From positions 434,001-498,000 of the forward strand of contig NZ_NWSQ01000001.1 of NCBI RefSeq assembly GCF_002531725.1: DNA of 64,000 bases. Reading direction: 5' to 3'. Positions 52,754 through 61,228 of this stretch are shown piece by piece. A program made the position numbers and the translations under genes. Numbering within the stretch: position 1 is the first letter of the stretch; the number at the start of each line of letters is the position of its first letter. The notes under the pieces were generated by a model that saw nothing but the letters and a program-made list of their open reading frames with translations, had not been told where the DNA came from and did not search any database. The stretch comes from Rhizobium sp. L43 (GTDB taxonomy: Bacteria > Pseudomonadota > Alphaproteobacteria > Rhizobiales > Rhizobiaceae).

Positions 52754-53206
52754 TCAGCTCGCAACTTTTCCCTTTCCGGATATTGCCGGCAGGTTGCTGT
52801 GCATGCGGCGCAGCGCCTTCTTCAGGGCTGCGACCTCTTCGTCCGACATGTCCTGCACCGCGGTGCGTTCAAGTTCCACGGCAAGCGGCATAAGCCTTTC
52901 CGTCAGCGCCTCGCCCTGCGGGGTCAGCCTTACGATGACGATACGGCCGTTATCTTCCGGACGTGTTCGCGACACCAGCTTACGCTTGGCCAGTGTGCCG
53001 ACGAGGCGCGAAAGTGTCGAAATCTCGACAGAGACGACGTCGGCGAGATCCCCCAGGGTGCTCTCCCGACGCTCCTTGAGCATGGCCAGAACCCGGTACA
53101 TCGCCACGCTGAGATCGTCTTCGGCAATTCTCTGCGCGAACACCTCGGCTATCCGCACGCCGGCGCGGTTGAGAAGATACGGAACGGAATCGGTAAGTTT
53201 GTACAT
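52754..53206 (-). CDS. graR: MarR-family regulator of the resorcylate cluster (graR-like, 150 aa)
   Basis: Winged-helix MarR protein (ESTLGDLADVVSVEISTLSRLVGTLAKRKLVSR; wing RPEDNGRIVIVRLTPQG). MarR proteins of aromatic pathways are released by the substrate or its CoA ester. It sits between the leftward transporter and the rightward catabolic operon, and palindromes matching TTGCA-N2-TGCAA occur before both. The position next to the operon agrees with graR in the recalled Rhizobium sp. MTP-10005 cluster. Confidence 0.85.
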   Translation of the reverse strand: MYKLTDSVPYLLNRAGVRIAEVFAQRIAEDDLSVAMYRVLAMLKERRESTLGDLADVVSVEISTLSRLVGTLAKRKLVSRTRPEDNGRIVIVRLTPQGEALTERLMPLAVELERTAVQDMSDEEVAALKKALRRMHSNLPAISGKGKVAS

Positions 53207-53336
53207 ATCTCTGTCTGCTGGTGGGATTCGGCCTGCTGAGGGCTCTCTCCGACATGCACCTAAATGACCGGGATGACAACATGATTGGCTTTCGGCCGCC
53301 GAGAACGGCTGGGTAGATCAAGCATTTTCCGTCTAA

Positions 53337-53373
53337 ATTATAAATTTGCATTGACAACAATTGCAATTGCAAT
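53337..53373. promoter_or_regulatory. Divergent graR/graD promoter with MarR operator
   Basis: ATTGCAATTGCAAT (53360-53373) is a 14-bp perfect palindrome. On the plus strand TTGACA (53351-53356) precedes it, with TAATTT (53373-53378) 16 bp later as a weak -10. On the minus strand TTGCAA (53366-53361) and TATAAT (53342-53337) are 18 bp apart and would drive graR. One bound MarR dimer would block both promoters. Confidence 0.6.
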
Positions 53374-53406
53374 AATTTGGATGCCGAGGAGACACGGGAG
53401 GAAATC

Positions 53407-53946
53407 ATGTCTGCCACTGCTGCCCTCGGCATAGCGCCGCCCCCCGCATCGATCAGCGATGCGTTTCGATCGACCATGCGCCGTTTCCCGGCGACGGTGA
53501 CGGTCATTTCCGCCTGTCGCAACGGTGCGGATCATGGAATGACGGCAACGGCCGTCACATCACTTTCGATGGATCCGCCATCTCTCATCATCTGCCTGAA
53601 CAATCGCACCTACCTGCACGACATGCTGCTCGAGGTGCCGGAATTCGCGGTCAGCATTCTGACCGACAGGCAGGCAGCCGTATCGGAAGGTTTCAGCGGC
53701 AAGATTCCGCCTGAGCGTCGCTTCGATGCTGCCGATTGGATTCGCCACGAGCGCGGCATGATGGTGCTGGGCTCCGCTCATGCCTCGGTTGTCTGCCGCC
53801 GTATGGGCGCAGTTCCTTATGGAACGCACACGATCTTCATCGGGCAGGTGGTGGATACACGCCATTCCGACGACACGACCGCGCTGATGTACGAGAATTC
53901 GAAATATTGCGCGCCACAGCACGCGCTTCCTGCATCCCAGAACTGA
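53407..53946 (+). CDS. graD: Flavin reductase component of resorcinol hydroxylase (graD-like, 179 aa)
   Basis: HpaC-type NAD(P)H:flavin reductase: FRSTMRRFPATVTVISACRNGADHGMTATAVTSLSMDPPSLIICLNNRTY, then FAVSILTDRQ and RRFDAADWI. It supplies reduced flavin to the oxygenase encoded next. ATG 53407 has GGGAGGAA upstream, giving 179 residues, the usual length. First gene of the catabolic operon; names follow the recalled assignment for Rhizobium sp. MTP-10005 (GraD reductase, GraA oxygenase). Confidence 0.85.
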   Translation: MSATAALGIAPPPASISDAFRSTMRRFPATVTVISACRNGADHGMTATAVTSLSMDPPSLIICLNNRTYLHDMLLEVPEFAVSILTDRQAAVSEGFSGKIPPERRFDAADWIRHERGMMVLGSAHASVVCRRMGAVPYGTHTIFIGQVVDTRHSDDTTALMYENSKYCAPQHALPASQN

Positions 53947-53956
53947 AGGTAGTTCC

Positions 53957-55189
53957 ATGAACAATACAGCTGCCCTGTTTCCCGCCTCGGCGCGGGTCGA
54001 GACCGCATGTCTTGCAGATCGTATCGCCCCGGTGCTGGAGGAAATCCGCGTCGGCGCGCGCGATACCGAAAAATCCGGCCGCGTGCCGGCACGCAATATC
54101 GATCTGCTGCGCTCCGCCGGCTATTTCGATATCGTCAAGCCTGCCCGTTTCGGTGGCGACGAGGGATCGTTTGCCGAGCTTGTCGATGCAAATATCGAAC
54201 TGTCGTCGGCCTGTGCCTCCACCGGCTGGGTTGCCGGCCTCCTTTCCGCGCATCAATGGCTCCTCGCCATGTTCGATGAAAGGGTTCAGCAGGAGGTGTG
54301 GGGCAGCAATCCGGATGCGCTGCTCTGCGGTTCCTATGCGCCGGTCCGTATGGCGGAACGCGTCGAAGGTGGTTTCCGGTTATCTGGAGATTGGGCCTTT
54401 GCGAGCGGATGCGAAAATGCCCAGTGGGCGCTCTGTGCGGCGATCATTCCGCCAAACGGCGAGGGGGAGCGTCCTGTACCGGCGTTCCTTCTGGTTCCCG
54501 CCAGCGATTATGCCATTGCCGAGACCTGGGATGTGGTCGGCCTCGCGGGCACCGGCTCAAAAAGCCTGATCCTCAAGCACGTCTTCGTTCCGGAATACCG
54601 CATGCTGAGTTTTCCGGACGCGACCTCCGGCAGAACGCCGGGCGGACGAGGCTATAGGGGTATCGGCCTTTTCAACATTCCGCTCCTCATGGGGGTCCCG
54701 TTCTGCCTCGGCAGCGCAGCCGTCGGTGCGGCGAAGGGCGCACTGGAGAGCTATATCGACCATATGGGGGCCCGTGTGACACGTGGTGCGGTTGCCGGTG
54801 GCAACAACAAGATCGCGGAATTTCCGACGATCCAGCTGCGCGTGGCGGAAGCCTCCGCATCCGTGGATGCCGCCCGCGAAATCATTCTGCGGGATATTGC
54901 CCGGGCGCAGCAACTGGCCCAGGCCCGCGAGGATGGCACCGGCGAGATCACCGAGGACGATCGGATTCTCGCCCGTCGCAGCCAGTCCTTTGCGGTCAGC
55001 CTGGCGCTTCGGGCTGTGGAAGCACTCAATGCGTCGACGGGCGGCCTCGGCCTGCAGATGTCCAACCCCGTCCAGCGGGCATGGCGCGATGCAAATGCTG
55101 TCGGCCGCCACATTTCCATGAACTGGGATGCCGTGGGCACCATGGTCGGCCAGCAGCTGCTCGGTCTTCCGCCCAAGGGACAATTCTGA
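53957..55189 (+). CDS. graA: Flavin-dependent oxygenase of resorcinol hydroxylase (graA-like, 410 aa)
   Basis: Group D flavin monooxygenase with acyl-CoA-dehydrogenase fold, as in HsaA and HpaB-type C2 proteins. Helix bundle with SSACASTGWVAGLLSAHQWLLA, then GFRLSGDWAFASGCENAQWAL, LAGTGSKSL and the C-terminal ALNASTGGLGLQMSNPVQRAWRDANAVGRHISMNWD (the last near-active-site). It hydroxylates resorcinol to hydroxyquinol using reduced flavin from GraD. 10 bp after graD, GAAGGTAG as SD. The assignment to resorcinol rests on operon context. Confidence 0.85.
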   Translation: MNNTAALFPASARVETACLADRIAPVLEEIRVGARDTEKSGRVPARNIDLLRSAGYFDIVKPARFGGDEGSFAELVDANIELSSACASTGWVAGLLSAHQWLLAMFDERVQQEVWGSNPDALLCGSYAPVRMAERVEGGFRLSGDWAFASGCENAQWALCAAIIPPNGEGERPVPAFLLVPASDYAIAETWDVVGLAGTGSKSLILKHVFVPEYRMLSFPDATSGRTPGGRGYRGIGLFNIPLLMGVPFCLGSAAVGAAKGALESYIDHMGARVTRGAVAGGNNKIAEFPTIQLRVAEASASVDAAREIILRDIARAQQLAQAREDGTGEITEDDRILARRSQSFAVSLALRAVEALNASTGGLGLQMSNPVQRAWRDANAVGRHISMNWDAVGTMVGQQLLGLPPKGQF

Positions 55190-55236
55190 TCCGCCATCCT
55201 CAGTATTTCGATTCAAGACAGGAAAGAGAGCATATC

Positions 55237-56217
55237 GTGCAAGGCAAGATCGCGCTTGAAGAACATTTCGCCATTCCCGAGACGCTGCAGGATTCGGCTG
55301 GATTCGTGCCGGGCGACTACTGGACGGAACTGTCCGCCCGTCTTCTGGATATACAGGACAAGCGTTTGCGACTGATGGATGCCCACGGCATCGAGAAAAT
55401 GATCCTGTCGCTGAACGCTCCGGCCGTGCAGGCGATCCCGGACAAGGCAAAGGCCCTGGAGATTTCCCGGCGCGCCAACGACTTTCTGGCGGAGCAATGC
55501 GTCAAGAACCCGAACCGTTTCCTGGGATTTGCAGCTTTGCCCCTGCAGGATCCGGATGCGGCGGCGCAGGAATTGCAGCGCTGTGTGACAAGGCTGGGTT
55601 TCGTCGGCGCACTGGTCAATGGCTTCTCGCAGGAAGGCGACGGAACGACGCCGCTCTACTACGACCTGCCGCAATATCGTCCGTTCTGGGCCGAAGTCGA
55701 AAAACTCAACGTTCCCTTCTATCTGCATCCGCGCAACCCGCTGCCGCAGGATAGCCGGATCTATGCCGGCCATTCCTGGCTGATGGGTCCGACATGGGCA
55801 TTCGCACAGGAGACCGCTGTTCATGCGCTGCGCTTGATGGGGTCCGGCCTGTTTGACGAACATCCGGCTTTGCGGATCATCGTTGGTCACATGGGCGAGG
55901 GGCTGCCATACATGATGTGGCGCATCGACAACCGGAATGCGTGGGTCAAGGTGGAAAAGAACTATCCGGCCAAACGCCCGATTGCCGACTATTTCAACGA
56001 GAATTTCTACATCACGACGTCGGGGAACTTCCGCACGCAATCGCTTATCGATGCTATGCTGGAAATCGGCGCGGACCGAATTCTGTTCTCGACGGACTGG
56101 CCATTCGAGAACATCGACCATGCTGCAAACTGGTTCGACAGCACCACCATCTCCGAAGCCGACCGTCTGAAGATCGGTCGCACCAATGCGGTTTCACTCT
56201 TCAAACTCGATCGATAG
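55237..56217 (+). CDS. graF: Gamma-resorcylate decarboxylase (graF, 326 aa)
   Basis: Amidohydrolase-type decarboxylase converting 2,6-dihydroxybenzoate to resorcinol. Metal ligands E8, H10 (ALEEHF), H164 (FYLHPRN) and D287 (STDWPFE) fall at exactly the positions recalled for the Rhizobium enzyme (E8/H10/H164/D287). The protein resembles that enzyme along its length. The start is GTG 55237 (MQGKIALEEH) with AAGAGAG upstream. Because the decarboxylase is present the pathway takes up an acid, consistent with the aromatic-acid transporter. Confidence 0.95.
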   Translation: MQGKIALEEHFAIPETLQDSAGFVPGDYWTELSARLLDIQDKRLRLMDAHGIEKMILSLNAPAVQAIPDKAKALEISRRANDFLAEQCVKNPNRFLGFAALPLQDPDAAAQELQRCVTRLGFVGALVNGFSQEGDGTTPLYYDLPQYRPFWAEVEKLNVPFYLHPRNPLPQDSRIYAGHSWLMGPTWAFAQETAVHALRLMGSGLFDEHPALRIIVGHMGEGLPYMMWRIDNRNAWVKVEKNYPAKRPIADYFNENFYITTSGNFRTQSLIDAMLEIGADRILFSTDWPFENIDHAANWFDSTTISEADRLKIGRTNAVSLFKLDR

Positions 56218-56218
56218 C

Positions 56219-57277
56219 ATGGTTGCACCTTTCAGATACACGGTCAGCGCGGCCCAGGTGATCTTCGGGAGCGGCTCGTTGAACCGTCTCGCCGAGGCGA
56301 TTGCAGGGCAGGGCGGCAAGCGCGCCCTGATCCTTTCGACCCCGCACCAGAAAGCGGAGGCTGAACGGATCGCTGCTTCCCTCGGTCCGCTTGCTGCAGG
56401 ATTATTCCACGATGCGACGATGCATACGCCGGTCGATGTGACCGAGCGCGCGATGGCGGCATATAACGCAGCCGGCGCCGATTGCGTGGTCGCGATCGGC
56501 GGCGGATCGACGATCGGTCTCGGCAAGGCGATCGCCTATCGCAACGACGCCCCACAAATCGTGGTGGCGACGACCTATGCGGGATCGGAGGTTACGCCGA
56601 TCCTCGGCCAGACAGAGAACGGGCAGAAGACGACGGTCCGCGGGCCCGGCATCCTGCCCGAAGTGGTGATCTACGACCCTGAATTGACATTGGGATTGCC
56701 GGTCAACATCAGCGTCAGCAGCGGGCTCAATGCGATGGCGCATGCGGTCGAAGGTCTCTATGCACAGGATCGCAACCCGATTTCGTCAATGATGGCGATC
56801 GAGGGCCTGCGCGCGCTGAAGCAGGCTTTGCCTCAAATCATCAATTCACCTGGGGACATCGAGCCGCGAAGCGAAGCGCTTTACGGTTCCTGGCTGTGCG
56901 GCACGGTGCTCGGAGCAGTTGGCATGGCCCTGCATCACAAGCTCTGCCATACGCTGGGCGGTAGCTTCGATCTGCCGCATGCGGAAACCCATGCGGTCAT
57001 TCTTCCCCATTCTGCCGCTTACAACGCCGCAGCCGCAGCGGATGCGCTAAAACCCGCTGCCGATCTTTTCGGCGGTTCGCTGGGCGGCGGTCTTTATGAT
57101 TTCGCCGCTTCGATCGGCGCCCCCTTGGCGCTGCGGGATCTGGGTATGAAGGAAGCCGATCTGGACCGTGCGGCGGAACTCGCCGCCCGGAACCCTTACT
57201 GGAACCCGCGCCCGATCGAACGGGAAGCGATTCGGGCTTTGTTGCAGAGCGCCTGGGAGGGCGCGCGGCCGCGTTAA
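56219..57277 (+). CDS. graC: Maleylacetate reductase (graC, 352 aa)
   Basis: Iron-type alcohol-dehydrogenase family, reducing maleylacetate to 3-oxoadipate with NAD(P)H. The cofactor motif is VVAIGGGSTIGLGKAIAYR; TTYAGSEVTPI follows, and HKLCHTLGGSFDLPHAETHAVILPH carries the histidines that bind metal in true iron ADHs. ATG 56219 (MVAPFRYTV) starts one base after the graF stop. It acts after ring cleavage by GraB. Confidence 0.9.
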   Translation: MVAPFRYTVSAAQVIFGSGSLNRLAEAIAGQGGKRALILSTPHQKAEAERIAASLGPLAAGLFHDATMHTPVDVTERAMAAYNAAGADCVVAIGGGSTIGLGKAIAYRNDAPQIVVATTYAGSEVTPILGQTENGQKTTVRGPGILPEVVIYDPELTLGLPVNISVSSGLNAMAHAVEGLYAQDRNPISSMMAIEGLRALKQALPQIINSPGDIEPRSEALYGSWLCGTVLGAVGMALHHKLCHTLGGSFDLPHAETHAVILPHSAAYNAAAAADALKPAADLFGGSLGGGLYDFAASIGAPLALRDLGMKEADLDRAAELAARNPYWNPRPIEREAIRALLQSAWEGARPR

Positions 57278-57297
57278 CGCCTTAGGAGGATGGCCAC

Positions 57298-58146
57298 GTG
57301 CCTGAATATTTCACCGAAGAGAGATCCGCCGAAGCCGTCAACTCACGGATGGGGCAGGACATCAATCCGCGTCTGGCCGAAATCATGGCGTCGCTTGTCA
57401 AGCACCTGCATGCCTTTGCCAAGGATATCAGCCTGACCCAGGAGGAATGGGAGCTGGCCATAGGCTTCCTGACCCGTACCGGCCATCTTTGTCATGACGA
57501 GCGACAGGAGTTCATCCTGCTCAGCGATACGCTGGGTTTCTCGATGTTGGTGGATGCGATCAACAACCGGCGTCCACCAGGCGCCACGGAAAATACCGTG
57601 TTTGGACCGTTTCATCTCGAAGGGGCGCCGGTACGGCAGATGGGTGAAAACATTTCGCTCGACGGCAAGGGCGAGAGCTGTCTCTTCATCGGGCGAGTGC
57701 TGGACCTTAACGGCAATCCGATCGAGGGAGCCCGGATCGATGTATGGTCGGATAATTCCGATGGCTTCTACGACGTCCAGCAGCCGGATATCCAACCGAA
57801 ATGGAACAACCGGGGCATTTTCGTCACCGGCGCAAATGGCGCCTATAGCTTCGTCGGCATAAAGCCGGTTTCCTATCCGATCCCAGATGACGGCCCGGTC
57901 GGCCAGATGTTGACGTCCCTCGGCCGCCATCCCTACCGTCCTGCCCATACCCATTACCTGATCACAGCTTCAGGTTATCAGAAGCTCGTGACCCACACGT
58001 TCGTCGGCGACGATCCCTATCTGGAATCCGATACGGTGTTTGGTGTCAAAAATAGCCTGATCGCGCCTTTCGAGCGTGTCGATCGTGCGACCGTCTGGCG
58101 CTCCGACTTCGATTTCGTGCTGACGCCCGTGGAGAATAGACAATGA
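57298..58146 (+). CDS. graB: Hydroxyquinol 1,2-dioxygenase (graB, 282 aa)
   Basis: Intradiol dioxygenase that opens hydroxyquinol to maleylacetate. Fe(III) ligands are likely Y158 (GFYDVQ), Y193 (SYPIPDD), H217 and H219 (YRPAHTHY); the spacing fits that recalled for other hydroxyquinol dioxygenases. The N-terminal helical linker domain (residues 1 to about 100) is typical of the family. GTG 57298 has TAGGAGGATGG upstream. Overlaps graE by four bases (ATGA). Confidence 0.9.
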   Translation: MPEYFTEERSAEAVNSRMGQDINPRLAEIMASLVKHLHAFAKDISLTQEEWELAIGFLTRTGHLCHDERQEFILLSDTLGFSMLVDAINNRRPPGATENTVFGPFHLEGAPVRQMGENISLDGKGESCLFIGRVLDLNGNPIEGARIDVWSDNSDGFYDVQQPDIQPKWNNRGIFVTGANGAYSFVGIKPVSYPIPDDGPVGQMLTSLGRHPYRPAHTHYLITASGYQKLVTHTFVGDDPYLESDTVFGVKNSLIAPFERVDRATVWRSDFDFVLTPVENRQ

Positions 58147-58439
58147 TCGTTGCCCGCTATGCGCTATCCGACCCCGGCAAGGCTGCCGAACGTTCCCGCT
58201 TGATCGAGGAACACAAGGCCTATTTGCATGACGCGGCGATCCGCATTCTGCTTTCCGGACCTTCCGCACCGCCGGCGGAGGGCAAGGGTTCTGCGGCCTT
58301 AGTGATCGCGGACGTCGAAACGCTCCCCGAGTTCGAGGCGTTCAGCGCAGGGGATCCCTTCGTCCGCTCCGGTGTTTACGCGAGCGTCGATATATTCGAA
58401 TGGCGGCCCAGTTTTGGGCTTCTTCGGGAGAATCTCTGA
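58143..58439 (+). CDS. graE: YCII-domain protein of the resorcylate cluster (graE-like, 98 aa)
   Basis: Small alpha-beta barrel protein of the YciI/DGPF type (ALSDPGKAAERSRLIEEHKAYLHDAAIRILLSGPSAP... FEAFSAGDPFVRSGVYASVDIFEWRPS). The conserved H in EEHKAYL and D in AGDPF are the usual YCII pair. It overlaps graB and ends the operon. Function in the pathway is unknown, as for graE in the described cluster; a dehalogenase- or muconolactone-isomerase-like role is possible. Confidence 0.8.
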   Translation: MIVARYALSDPGKAAERSRLIEEHKAYLHDAAIRILLSGPSAPPAEGKGSAALVIADVETLPEFEAFSAGDPFVRSGVYASVDIFEWRPSFGLLRENL

Positions 58440-58540
58440 TCGGCGTTTCGAGCTACTGAACTGCCGAAGCTGGTCATCTCGAAAACTGCGAGTGAAGCTG
58501 GCCACGCCTCGACCGGCGACGCGACGCAGGTGCAACAGGG

Positions 58541-58774
58541 TCAGAGCCTGCTCTTCATCGCGGCGCGCAATATATCGTTGATCCGATCCTGCCAGCCGGG
58601 ACCATCTTCTTGGAAAAAAGCAAGCACATCACTGTCGATCTTGAGCGAAACAAGCTCCTTGCTATTCGGCAGCGCCGGCCGCTCAACAGCTTGCTCCACC
58701 TTCTTCTTCGCTGGTTTGAACAACGCTTCGGCAGCATCCATTGGATTGACGGGTCTGCGGGGCGGGTTTGCCAT
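58541..58774 (-). CDS. Orphan BrnA-like antitoxin (77 aa)
   Basis: The C-terminal half has the BrnA ribbon-helix-helix pattern VSLKIDSDVLAFFQEDGPGWQDRINDILRAAM; the N-terminal half is basic and Pro/Lys-rich. In BrnTA systems the toxin BrnT is encoded directly upstream, but no BrnT-like frame is found within 300 bp on either side. Thus it is a solitary DNA-binding protein or a leftover. ATG 58774 (GTG 58783 is an alternative). Confidence 0.7.
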   Translation of the reverse strand: MANPPRRPVNPMDAAEALFKPAKKKVEQAVERPALPNSKELVSLKIDSDVLAFFQEDGPGWQDRINDILRAAMKSRL

Positions 58775-59090
58775 AGTTGTCACTTTCTACTGCCTGTCGT
58801 AGCGACATTTGAGCGGCATACGTGATGTCGACCGCTTCGTCGACTATTTATCTCATTTTACGATGCGGCGATTTAGCCGACCTGTTCGATCGCCAGTGTG
58901 CCGGGCGGCAGGGACTTGATCAGCGACGTCGCAGAGACGGCCGGATCCAGCTAGGCCGCCCAGGTACTGCGGTCGGGCCGTTCTTAAAGAACTGATGGCT
59001 CGATATCCGCGACCGACAACTACTTTCGCTCGAACTCCCGATCCATAAGCCAGAGCACCACCCGAGAGGTAGGCTGATGGTCGTGGTCCT
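58775..59090. other. Intergenic region, possibly decayed
   Basis: No intact gene is visible in these 316 bp. On the minus strand 58873-58950 reads LDPAVSATSLIKSLPPGTLAIEQVG between stops, protein-like but not recognised. A 31-base block at 58459-58489 resembles 59093-59123, the very 3' end of the ligase gene (about 26 identities), suggesting a partial duplication of this locus. Confidence 0.4.
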
Positions 59091-60143
59091 TCAACTGCCG
59101 AAGCCGGCCATATCGAACACGGCCGCATTATCCTGGATCTCGCGCAGCCCCTTGTAGGAGGCGTGACGAAGACTGCCGTCATCCGTCCAGCCGCGAAACT
59201 CGATCTCGGCGATGAGGGTCGGCTGCACGAAGACGAAGCGCTTGCCCTTCAGGGAAACGACCGGCCGGCTCGTCTTCAAGCGGTCGAGCGTCTTTTTCAG
59301 CTGCTCGGCATCCCTGGCGCTGAAACCGGTGCCAACCGAGCCGACATAGACCCAGTCGAAGCCCTTCTTGCCGGCGAGCAGCAGACTGCCGATGCCGCCG
59401 CGGGCGGATGCCGATTGTTCGTAACCGACGATCATGAAGCTCTGGCTCTCGACGCACTTGATCTTCAGCCAGTTGCCCGTGCGGCCACTGCTGTAGGGCC
59501 GGTCGCGATGCTTGGCGATAATGCCTTCCAGCCGATGATGGCAGGCATGCGCAAGCAGGTCTTCGGCCGGCAGTTCCAGCTCTTCGGAGAAGCGGATCGT
59601 TTCGTTGCCTTCCGGTATCAGGTCTTCCAGAAGGTGCCGGCGCACGGCGAGCTCGGTGCCTGTGAGGTCATGGCCGTCAAGATACAAAAGGTCGAAGGCG
59701 TAGAGCATGGACTCGGTCGAAGCCCGTTTGCCGCCTCGGCCGCCGAGCGAACGTTGCAACGCGCCGAAATCCGATCGGCCGTGATCGTCCAAAACCACCG
59801 CTTCGCCGTCCAGTATGGCGGTGGTCACACCCAGGTCTTTTGCTGCCGCGGCGATGGCGGGAAAGCGGTCGGTCCAATCATGGCCGCCACGGGTGATGAC
59901 ACGAACGCCCTTCGGCTCGATGTGGATCGCCAGCCGATAGCCATCCCACTTCACCTCGTAGAGCCAATCCGATCCCAGCGGCACGCTGGGCTTCAGCAGC
60001 GCAAGGCAAGGTTCGATCCTCGACGGCATCGGATCGAACGGAAGGCTTGGCTGGTCAGGATCGCGCTTGCGGATCGGACGAGACTGCAGGGTCGAGCTGG
60101 ACTCGTTGAGGAATGGCAATGAGGGGCGGCGCGAGCGCGTCAT
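59091..60143 (-). CDS. ATP-dependent DNA ligase, ligase domain only (350 aa)
   Basis: Nucleotidyltransferase with lysine K65 in YEVKWDGYR, GEAVVLD and later motifs (LEGIIAKHRDRPYSSGR, WLKIKC), then an OB domain (IAEIEFRGWTDDGSLRHASYKGLRE). It resembles the ligase module of LigD (38713-41358) but has neither phosphoesterase nor polymerase domain, i.e. a LigC-like paralogue. ATG 60143; a TTG at 60149 with AAGGG 5 bases upstream is an alternative start. It is the second such ligase in this window. Confidence 0.9.
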   Translation of the reverse strand: MTRSRRPSLPFLNESSSTLQSRPIRKRDPDQPSLPFDPMPSRIEPCLALLKPSVPLGSDWLYEVKWDGYRLAIHIEPKGVRVITRGGHDWTDRFPAIAAAAKDLGVTTAILDGEAVVLDDHGRSDFGALQRSLGGRGGKRASTESMLYAFDLLYLDGHDLTGTELAVRRHLLEDLIPEGNETIRFSEELELPAEDLLAHACHHRLEGIIAKHRDRPYSSGRTGNWLKIKCVESQSFMIVGYEQSASARGGIGSLLLAGKKGFDWVYVGSVGTGFSARDAEQLKKTLDRLKTSRPVVSLKGKRFVFVQPTLIAEIEFRGWTDDGSLRHASYKGLREIQDNAAVFDMAGFGS

Positions 60144-60379
60144 GATCAAATTTACCCTTCCCGGACCGGTTTCGGCCTCGACCGACTTTCGCAGTGCGTC
60201 CAGATATTAGTGACATGACGCAACCAGTGCGAGTCAACCGAATCGGTCGACGGATTGTTCCGCGTCGAGGTGACGGGCGACCGCGGCGATCGAACCGTCA
60301 AGCACTGACAAGGCGGCGCACGCTCGGGCCTCACGGCAGCTGAGCACCGGCGAGGCTCAGACCAAGCATACCTCACGCC

Positions 60380-61228
60380 TTAGATCATATACTCCGGTTC
60401 GGACAGGGTCTGGTCCATGGTGATGCCCGGCAGGTTGAAGTGGCGCTTGCCCACCTGCTTCGCCGGAATGCCGGCCACCGATGTGTAGGCTTCAACGGCA
60501 TTGACGACCACGCTGCCTGCACCGACCTTGGCGCCGACGCCGATTTCGATGTTGCCGAGGATCTTGGCTCCCGCCCCAATCAGAGCGCCGCGCCGCACCT
60601 TCGGGTGCCGGTCGCCGGTCTCCTTGCCCGTCCCTCCCAATGTGACGTTCTGGAGGATCGATACATCGTCTTCGACGACAGCCGTCTCGCCGATAACCAG
60701 GCCGCTTCCATGGTCGAGCATGATGCTCCTGCCCATCCTTGCGGCCGGATGAATGTCGACGCCGAAGACTTCAGAAATACGGCTCTGGATGTGGCGCGCC
60801 AGATGCAGGCGGTCATGGTGCCAAAGCCAGTGGGCGACGCGTTGGCCCTGCAAGGCCACAAAGCCTTTGAAATACAGAAATGGCGTCAGGATTTCCGTGT
60901 TCGACGGATCACGCTCCTTGATCGCCGTCAGGTCCGCCGCGGCATCGGCAACGATATTGCGATTGCCGATGAAGGCCTGGGCGATCACCGCCAGCAACTC
61001 GTCATGGTCGAGGTCGTGATTGGCCAGTTTGATCGCGACCCGCTGGGCGAGCGCCTGGGCGAAACTCGCGTGATAAAGCACGGCGGAATTCATGGCGCGC
61101 GTGAGGGCTGCATCCCTAGCCGAAGCATTGACGGCCTCCGCGCAAAGGGCCTCCCAAATCCCGGCAACCTGAGGCGAGGCCAGGGGCTCCGTCGACAGAT
61201 TGCTCAAGCTGACCAAGGGGACCGTCAT
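60380..61228 (-). CDS. cysE: Serine O-acetyltransferase, CysE type (282 aa)
   Basis: First step of cysteine synthesis: serine + acetyl-CoA to O-acetylserine. N-terminal helical SATase domain (IWEALCAEAVNASARDAALTRAMNSAVLYHASFAQALAQRVAIKL), then the left-handed hexapeptide helix with the catalytic DHGSGLVIGETAVVEDD, GGTGKETGDRHPKVRRGALIGAGAKILGNI, and SVAGIPAKQV. The C-terminal tail ends in YMI; a terminal isoleucine is the usual docking residue for cysteine synthase. ATG 61228 with GGAAGG upstream. Confidence 0.9.
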   Translation of the reverse strand: MTVPLVSLSNLSTEPLASPQVAGIWEALCAEAVNASARDAALTRAMNSAVLYHASFAQALAQRVAIKLANHDLDHDELLAVIAQAFIGNRNIVADAAADLTAIKERDPSNTEILTPFLYFKGFVALQGQRVAHWLWHHDRLHLARHIQSRISEVFGVDIHPAARMGRSIMLDHGSGLVIGETAVVEDDVSILQNVTLGGTGKETGDRHPKVRRGALIGAGAKILGNIEIGVGAKVGAGSVVVNAVEAYTSVAGIPAKQVGKRHFNLPGITMDQTLSEPEYMI

